Made by a program: the position numbers and the translations under genes | Notes under the pieces: generated by a model | What the model was told of the DNA's origin: nothing | The model's input: the letters and a program-made list of their open reading frames with translations, nothing else | The model's database searches: none | Origin: Marinilabilia salmonicolor | GTDB taxonomy: Bacteria > Bacteroidota > Bacteroidia > Bacteroidales > Marinilabiliaceae | Direction: 5' to 3' | Assembly: GCF_003003035.1 (NCBI RefSeq) | Contig: NZ_PVTS01000017.1 | Span: 1 to 64,000 of the forward strand | Length of the DNA: 64,000 nt | In this document: in pieces, positions 58,773 to 64,000 of the stretch | Layout of the letters: each line of letters begins with the position of its first letter | How positions within the stretch are numbered: the stretch's first letter is position 1

Positions 58773-59840
58773 TTAGTGTTTCTTTTCAAATTCCTGCATG
58801 GTTTCCACAAGGGCCTTAACACTTTCATAAGGCAAAGCGTTGTAAGTAGAGGCCCTGAAACCGCCCACACTTCGGTGACCTTTAATCCCAATCATTCCAC
58901 GTATTGTGGCAAAATCCAGAAACTCTTTTTCCAGCTCTGCAAACTCATCATTCATGACAAAGCAAATGTTCATCAAAGAGCGATCTTCTTTAGCGGCAGT
59001 TCCTTTAAACAATTTGTTGCGGTCAATCTCATCATACAGCAAACCTGCCTTCTCTTCATTCTTCTTTTGCATGGCAGCCACTCCGCCCTGCTCCTTAAGC
59101 CATTTCAATGTTTGCAAAGCAGCAAAAACGGGAAGTACAGGAGGTGTATTAAACATTGAACCTTTGTCGGCGTGGGTTCTGTAATCCAGCATGGTTGGAA
59201 TATCCCTGCCGGTTTTCCCGAGAATATCCTTCTTCACAATTACGAAAGCGACACCTGCAGGAGCCAGGTTCTTTTGCGCTCCACCATATATAATGGCATA
59301 TTTTGATACATCTACAGGTCGTGAAAAGATATCGGATGACATATCAGCCACCAAGGGTACATTCACATCCAGATCTTCTTTGATTTCGGTACCGTAAATG
59401 GTATTATTGGTGGTGATATGAAAATAATCTGCATCGGCAGGTACCTCATAATTTTTGGGAATGTAATTGTAATTGGCCTCTTTGGATGAAGCAACTTCCA
59501 CAACCTCGCCAAAAAACTTAGCCTCTTTCAATGCTTTGGCAGCCCATGCACCGGTATTCAGATAGGCAGCTTTTTTCTTCATCAGGTTGTATGGTACCAT
59601 ACAAAACTGAGTGCTGGCGCCACCACCCAGAAAAAGTACTTCATAATCATCAGGAATATTGAGCAGCTCTTTAAAAAGTGCCTGTGCCTCATCCATAACG
59701 GCAACAAACTCTTTTCCGCGGTGCGAAACCTCCATAACAGACAGGCCGGTACCTGCAAAGTTCAAAACAGCATCTGCTGTATTCTTAATGGTAGAATCAG
59801 GCAAAATAGATGGCCCTGCATAAAAGTTGTGTTTCTTCAT
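58773..59840 (-). CDS. serC: Phosphoserine aminotransferase
   Basis: About 355 residues, from the ATG at 59840 ([14 protein letters not shown]). A class-V PLP aminotransferase that converts 3-phosphohydroxypyruvate and glutamate to phosphoserine. [20 protein letters not shown] near 40-60, [19 protein letters not shown] near 68-86, [15 protein letters not shown] near 164 and [13 protein letters not shown] near 184, which holds the PLP lysine, are the family motifs. [15 protein letters not shown] near the end binds substrate phosphate. It is the first gene of the serC-serA unit. Length is normal. Confidence 0.95.
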   Translation of the reverse strand: MKKHNFYAGPSILPDSTIKNTADAVLNFAGTGLSVMEVSHRGKEFVAVMDEAQALFKELLNIPDDYEVLFLGGGASTQFCMVPYNLMKKKAAYLNTGAWAAKALKEAKFFGEVVEVASSKEANYNYIPKNYEVPADADYFHITTNNTIYGTEIKEDLDVNVPLVADMSSDIFSRPVDVSKYAIIYGGAQKNLAPAGVAFVIVKKDILGKTGRDIPTMLDYRTHADKGSMFNTPPVLPVFAALQTLKWLKEQGGVAAMQKKNEEKAGLLYDEIDRNKLFKGTAAKEDRSLMNICFVMNDEFAELEKEFLDFATIRGMIGIKGHRSVGGFRASTYNALPYESVKALVETMQEFEKKH

Positions 59841-60073
59841 CACCAATTCGTTTTTTTAATGAGAATATACAATAATGTTAGGTTTCAAAATCAATTGCAA
59901 GAGAATCGCCTGCAATAATTATAAATGATAAGTCAGACTTGTTGATTTTGTAAGATATTGAAACAAGAGATGATTTTTATCACGGTTCAAAGTTAGTGAT
60001 TTATGATTTTTTATTCATCTGTTTGTCACTTTTTTTTGCGGATTAACCACAAGGTTGGAAAAATGACATTTTG

Positions 60074-61162
60074 TTACAATTCCACAAAGGGAGGCTTAAC
60101 TACTTTTGCCCTGAGATCTTTATTCCTGACTCTGATAAATATTTCGCTTTCCGGTTTCCAAAATCCCTTTTTCAGATACCCCATACCAATCCCCTGCTTC
60201 AGCATTGGCGACATGGTTCCGGAAGTAACCGTGCCAATATTGTTGCCATCGGCATCTACAATTTCATATCCATGACGGGGTATTCCTCTCTCCTGAAGTA
60301 CAAAACCTTTCAGCCTTTTCACCACTCCCTTCTCTTTCTGTTGTTCAAACAGCTTGCGCGAAATAAAATCATTGCCATCAACCAATTTGGTGATCCACCC
60401 CAGACCGGCCTCCACCGGAGAGGTTGTGTCGTCCAGATCATTTCCATAGAGTGCCAGTCCGGCTTCCAGTCGCAGGGTATCCCTGGCTCCCAGTCCGGCG
60501 GGCAACAGACCGAATTCAGTCCCGGCCTCCATTACTGCATTCCAAAGTGCCGGAGCCTCCTCATTATAGACATACAGCTCAAATCCCCCGGAGCCGGTAT
60601 ATCCGGTATTGGAAATGATAACATTATCCACCTTGCCGATGGTACCCACCTTAAATGAATAGTAAGGAACCGAGGACAAATCCGTAGTGGTAATTTTTTG
60701 AAGAATCGAAGCCGCTTTTGGGCCCTGAACAGCAATCAGTGAAATTTTGTCACTGGCATTTTCGAGTTCTGCTCCGAATGAGTTGTTTTCATTAATCCAT
60801 TTCCAGTCCTTTTCCATATTGGAAGCATTTACCACCAACATATATTTTTCGGCCTCGTAATGGTACACTATCAGGTCGTCCACAATTCCACCCTGTTTAT
60901 TGGGAAGACAGGAATACTGAGCTTTGCCAAACGGTAATGCAGCAACATCATTACTGGTAACATATTGAATAAGCTTCTGAGCATTGGGGCCTTTAACCCA
61001 AAACTCTCCCATGTGCGAAACGTCAAAGATTCCGGCAGCTTCTCTTACCGCCATGTGCTCTTTGTTAATTCCGGAATACTCAACCGGCATATCAAAACCG
61101 GCAAAAGGAACCATCTTAGCCCCCAGTTCCCGGTGAATATCATTTAAAACAGTCTTTTGCAT
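60074..61162 (-). CDS. gcvT: Aminomethyltransferase (glycine cleavage T protein)
   Basis: 362 residues. It moves the aminomethyl group from the H protein to tetrahydrofolate, releasing ammonia. [16 protein letters not shown] near 17-32, [20 protein letters not shown] near 36-55, then [20 protein letters not shown] and [14 protein letters not shown] near 193 are the T-protein motifs. [20 protein letters not shown] near 231-250 includes the folate-site residues. Full length. It stands apart from the P and H genes here. The copy-4 element C begins about 30 bp upstream of its start, so any promoter lies in or beyond that repeat. Confidence 0.95.
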   Translation of the reverse strand: MQKTVLNDIHRELGAKMVPFAGFDMPVEYSGINKEHMAVREAAGIFDVSHMGEFWVKGPNAQKLIQYVTSNDVAALPFGKAQYSCLPNKQGGIVDDLIVYHYEAEKYMLVVNASNMEKDWKWINENNSFGAELENASDKISLIAVQGPKAASILQKITTTDLSSVPYYSFKVGTIGKVDNVIISNTGYTGSGGFELYVYNEEAPALWNAVMEAGTEFGLLPAGLGARDTLRLEAGLALYGNDLDDTTSPVEAGLGWITKLVDGNDFISRKLFEQQKEKGVVKRLKGFVLQERGIPRHGYEIVDADGNNIGTVTSGTMSPMLKQGIGMGYLKKGFWKPESEIFIRVRNKDLRAKVVKPPFVEL

Positions 61163-61191
61163 AAAAAAATATATTATTGTAAATTATTCAG

Positions 61192-61466
61192 TCCTCCCAA
61201 AAAGAGAGGCTTTTTTCCTTTTAAAAACAGACATATTGCCGCTCGACAAGATAAGTCCGTATTTTTAAAAGGCCGAAGGTCTTTAAGCAATAGCCTGGGG
61301 CACCCCCCCCAGGAAAATTGGAACAACTCCCCCCTCATTATTGGTCGCGACGCGACCAATAATGAGGGAGCATGAGGGATACCTCCAAACCCAGGGCGTT
61401 GCCCCGGGCTATTGCTCTCAGGCTTTCAGCCTGTTTACATCTTACCTGTCTTATGTATAAGGTAGG
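61192..61466. repeat. Multi-hairpin element C, copy 4
   Basis: Same orientation as copy 1. The central stem is 18 bp and perfect (61332-61349 with 61351-61368), core ATTGGTCGCG. The left short hairpin is damaged (GGGGCACCCCCCCCAGG), but the other four remain, including CAGGCTTTCAGCCTG. Right end TTATGTATAAGGTAGG. It lies between gcvT and the HPt gene. From 61467 to 61815 I see only GCCGCAGCTA words and AT-rich DNA. Confidence 0.9.
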
Positions 61467-61815
61467 CAAATGTCAGGTAAAGTGTAAAATGTCGGGTAAG
61501 CCGCAGCTATTTTCCACCTTGGGCAAAACAACAAAAAAGTAAGCATAGCCGCAGCTACGTGAGTCTTCATTTTGAGAAGCACAAGGTAGAAAGAGCAAGA
61601 CTTGGTCCATCAGACGATGCTTGACTTCACACTAGCACAAATTTAAACGAAAAAAAGTGTTTAAAAGAATGACAATTATTTGTAAATTTACGTTAACAAA
61701 AAAAGATGAAGCAGAATGCTAACGCTATTGGAATGTTTTGTTTCATTTCGCTGATGACATCATTTTTATTAGATTTGTACCTTTCAATAATCAGAAAATA
61801 AGAAAACAACAAGAT

Positions 61816-62292
61816 ATGTCCGACAAATATGAATTCGTGAACCTGTCCTATTTACAAAGTATTGCCGGGGATGACGAGAGCATTATCAACGAGCTGATAA
61901 CCATTTTCCTGGATCAAATTCCCGAATTTACCGATGGATTGGATCAAAGTTTTAAGGAAGGAGACTGGCGGAATGTAGCGGCTATAGCCCATAAAGCCAA
62001 ATCATCCGTCTTGTCAATGGGCATGGAAGAGTTGGGCAATGTAGATTTAAAAAATCTGGAACTTATTGCAAAAGAAATTTTTGTTCAGGAGGTAAAAAAG
62101 AAGTCGGCACCCACCGAAAAAGAGATTAAAGAGGCAGAGAAAATGGAAAAAAACCTCAAAGGTTACGATGAAGAACGTCAGAAGTGGGTAAATGAGAATA
62201 CCAAACCTGAAAAAGTTGCAGAACTCATCGAAAGATTTAACACCACCATCAGAAAAGCAGAAAAAGAACTTAAAACCGAAATTAAGGAATAA
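61816..62292 (+). CDS. HPt-domain protein with charged C-terminal extension
   Basis: 158 residues from the ATG at 61816. The four-helix HPt domain covers about 1-90. LTIFLDQIPEF-like helix B near 27-38 and AAIAHKAKSSVLSMGMEELG near 55-74 hold the phospho-acceptor His59. The last 65 residues (EIKEAEKMEKNLKGYDEERQ and onward) are a charged coiled coil not usual for HPt proteins. It would pass phosphate between a hybrid kinase receiver and a response regulator. Its TAA overlaps the STAS ATG (TAATG), so the two are coupled. A TACCTTTC -7-like word lies at 61778-61785. Confidence 0.8.
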   Translation: MSDKYEFVNLSYLQSIAGDDESIINELITIFLDQIPEFTDGLDQSFKEGDWRNVAAIAHKAKSSVLSMGMEELGNVDLKNLELIAKEIFVQEVKKKSAPTEKEIKEAEKMEKNLKGYDEERQKWVNENTKPEKVAELIERFNTTIRKAEKELKTEIKE

Positions 62293-62606
62293 TGGATACA
62301 CTACTCAAAGTAACCCGGGAAAACAATAAAATCACAGGCACACTTGTGGATACCGATCGGTTAAATGCCACCATCGCCACCGGGGTTAAGGAGCAACTCA
62401 ATAAAAATTTTGATGATTCAGAAATTTGCTTTACCCTGAACCTGCAAAATATAAAATTTATTGATAGTACGGGTATTGGTGTACTCATATCAGCTCTTAA
62501 AACTGCAAGGCAGCACAACGGTGAGTTTTATCTTACCAATGTAAATAAAGAGGTGATGGATTTGCTGGCGCTGATGAAACTTGATAAAGTCTTTGATTTT
62601 AAATAG
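62292..62606 (+). CDS. STAS-domain protein (anti-anti-sigma type)
   Basis: 104 residues, a single STAS domain. LNLQNIKFIDSTGIGVLISA near 49-68 is the signature, with Ser59 as the site that SpoIIAA-type proteins have phosphorylated. The rest (REYL-like strand FYLTNVNKEVMDLL) is typical. It would bind an anti-sigma kinase or another partner. No anti-sigma kinase gene is adjacent. It is translated with the HPt gene. Its TAG stop is formed where a small element joins: T from the target duplication, AG from the element end. Confidence 0.88.
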   Translation: MDTLLKVTRENNKITGTLVDTDRLNATIATGVKEQLNKNFDDSEICFTLNLQNIKFIDSTGIGVLISALKTARQHNGEFYLTNVNKEVMDLLALMKLDKVFDFK

Positions 62607-62768
62607 TGTTTGTCCATAAAGAACCTTTTACTGTGTTATGCTTGCCCGAAAACTCCTCATTTACTCAAGTAAACTGCGTATTTTCGGGCTTCGCAAGCCT
62701 TGTAACTGATTCTTTCTTGACAAACACATGACTAGAAACAAATTTTGCTTAGTTTATAGACGGACACT
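62605..62768. mobile_element. MITE-like element 2, at the STAS stop codon
   Basis: Ends AGTGTTTGTCCATAAA (62605-62620) and TTTATAGACGGACACT (62753-62768), 13 of 16 matching. The direct repeat AAAT flanks both sides (62601-62604 and 62769-62772). Inside is a hairpin GCTTGCCCGAAAA..TTTTCGGGCTTCGCAAGC. Next to the right duplication a further copy of the left end (AGTATTTGTCCATAAAG, from 62773) is found, so an older copy sat at the same target. Confidence 0.8.
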
Positions 62769-62817
62769 AAATAGTATTTGTCCATAAAGTATCATTTACT
62801 TTAAACATCTTTCTTCC

Positions 62818-62854
62818 ACAAAAAAAAGTCCACCGGATTCTACTTCCGATGGAC
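62818..62854 (-). terminator. Rho-independent terminator of clpB
   Basis: On the minus strand GTCCATCGGA, a loop of 7, then TCCGGTGGAC (one wobble) followed by seven T. It is about 25 bp past the clpB stop. Confidence 0.85.
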
Positions 62855-62877
62855 ACATTTCTTTTATTTTTCGTTGC

Positions 62878-64000
62878 CTAATTGGTAAATTCCAGATTGC
62901 CATCCTTAAAATCAACGCGAATTGGCCGCTCCTTATCCACCTCATCTGCCAATAGCTTTTTCGACAGATCATTCAGAACAAACCTTTGAAGTGCCCGTTT
63001 TATCGGTCGGGCACCAAACAGTGGATCATACCCCACCTCTGCCAGGTGATCAATGGCAGCATCGCTCATCTCAATGGATACATCCTGTGTTTTCAGGAGA
63101 CGGGATATTTGCTCAAACTGTAACTTGACAATTTCACGTATCTCTTCTTTTGACAATGGAGAGAAGGTTATGATATCATCTATTCTGTTGAGAAACTCCG
63201 GACGGATGGTCTGTTTCAAAAGTGCCATCACCTCCTGACGGGTTTTCTCTACAACTTCTCCTGAAAAGCCGGAAGCCCCCGCCTCTTCAAAATTCTTTTG
63301 AATCAGATGAGACCCCACATTGGAGGTCATGATGATGATGGTATTCTTAAAATCAGCATGGCGTCCCTTATTGTCTGTCAGACGCCCGTCGTCCAGCACC
63401 TGCAGCAGAATATTAAAGACATCCGGATGTGCCTTCTCAATCTCATCAAGCAAAACCACCGAATAGGGCTTTCGCCTGACAGCCTCTGTTAGCTGGCCTC
63501 CTTCATCGTACCCCACATATCCCGGAGGAGCTCCGATAAGCCTTGAAACAGAGTGACGCTCCTGGTATTCAGACATATCAATACGAGTCATCAAATCTTC
63601 ATCATCAAACAGAAATTCGGCTAGCGCACGAGCAAGCTCCGTCTTACCTACTCCGGTAGTCCCCAAAAAGATAAACGAACCTATTGGGCGACGAACATCC
63701 TGAAGCCCGGCACGGCTTCGTCTGACAGCATCAGCAACGGCTGCAATAGCCTCGTCCTGACCAACAACCCGCTTGTGCAGTTGATCTTCCAGCTTAAGTA
63801 ACTTCTGGCGCTCACTCTGAAGCATGCGGGTCACAGGGATACCTGTCCATCGACTCACAATCTGGGCCACATCTTCGGCATCCACCTCTTCCTTGATCAT
63901 CGCACTCTGCGACTGCCGCTCAGCCAGCTGAAGCTGCAACTTTTCAATGGTTTCGTTGGCCTCTTTTATTCTTCCGTAGCGCAACTCAGCGACCTTTTCG
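62878..64000 (-). CDS. clpB: ATP-dependent chaperone ClpB, C-terminal part (runs off the window)
   Basis: The visible 370 residues are the second half of ClpB, a hexameric disaggregase that works with DnaK. From its start the piece has the end of the coiled-coil middle domain ([16 protein letters not shown]), [17 protein letters not shown], then NBD2. Walker A2 is [10 protein letters not shown], Walker B2 [14 protein letters not shown], and the pore loop is [25 protein letters not shown] is sensor-1 and [13 protein letters not shown] is sensor-2. The frame continues past 64000 with EKVAEL. The stop is at 62878 and a terminator follows. Confidence 0.96.
   Translation of the reverse strand, partial: EKVAELRYGRIKEANETIEKLQLQLAERQSQSAMIKEEVDAEDVAQIVSRWTGIPVTRMLQSERQKLLKLEDQLHKRVVGQDEAIAAVADAVRRSRAGLQDVRRPIGSFIFLGTTGVGKTELARALAEFLFDDEDLMTRIDMSEYQERHSVSRLIGAPPGYVGYDEGGQLTEAVRRKPYSVVLLDEIEKAHPDVFNILLQVLDDGRLTDNKGRHADFKNTIIIMTSNVGSHLIQKNFEEAGASGFSGEVVEKTRQEVMALLKQTIRPEFLNRIDDIITFSPLSKEEIREIVKLQFEQISRLLKTQDVSIEMSDAAIDHLAEVGYDPLFGARPIKRALQRFVLNDLSKKLLADEVDKERPIRVDFKDGNLEFTN

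Overview
The window looks like a chromosomal segment of a Bacteroidota bacterium. Four things support this: two large secreted proteins ending in type IX secretion-type sorting domains; an ECF sigma/FecR pair with an STN-domain partner; Bacteroidota-specific families such as DUF4494; and several promoters of the TTTG-N20-TAnnTTTG kind. The menaquinone genes and a PPi-type PEP carboxykinase fit an anaerobic or facultative relative of the Marinilabiliales/Prolixibacteraceae type, but that rank is inference. No rRNA, tRNA or CRISPR array was seen.

Region 1 (1-30 kb) is accessory and repeat-rich. It holds a truncated higBA-like toxin-antitoxin locus, two family-4 and one family-2 glycosyltransferases, an asparagine-synthase-type amidotransferase, a four-helix-bundle protein, a DUF3800 protein bracketed by 130-bp direct repeats, two AAA ATPases of the DUF4143 and DUF234 types, cysQ and cysC, an addiction-module/ParE pair, two giant Ig-like sorting-domain proteins with a small gene behind the second, a SAM methyltransferase and a DUF4494 protein. 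Gaps of 0.3-1 kb separate these genes. They are filled with several families of palindromic repeats: octamer arrays, two modular hairpin families, and the dispersed GTCATTCTGAG and CTCTGTGGTTAAA repeats.

Region 2 (30-42 kb) has a ferredoxin-NADP reductase-like flavoprotein, a PPi-dependent PEP carboxykinase, rlmN, a giant hybrid histidine kinase, an ECF sigma factor and an acyl-carrier-protein-like protein that lacks the phosphopantetheine serine.

Region 3 (42-46 kb, minus strand) is an ECF sigma, FecR anti-sigma and STN/carboxypeptidase-regulatory-domain cassette without a TonB barrel. Copies of a multi-hairpin repeat flank the sigma and FecR genes.

Region 4 (46-64 kb) is mostly housekeeping: menA-menC-menE and uvrA on the plus strand; then on the minus strand a secreted protein, a lipoprotein, a DHOD-like protein, a YggS-type PLP protein, DUF1015, serA, serC and gcvT; then an HPt-STAS pair; then the 3' part of clpB running off the end. 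Two small transposon-like elements sit exactly at the stop codons of serA and the STAS gene.

The main novelty is in the non-coding DNA. One multi-hairpin element keeps a perfect central stem although the stem sequence changes between copies. A MITE-like family has 16-bp terminal repeats and 4-bp duplications. A phase-locked octamer repeat (CCTANNNN) carries gene stop codons.
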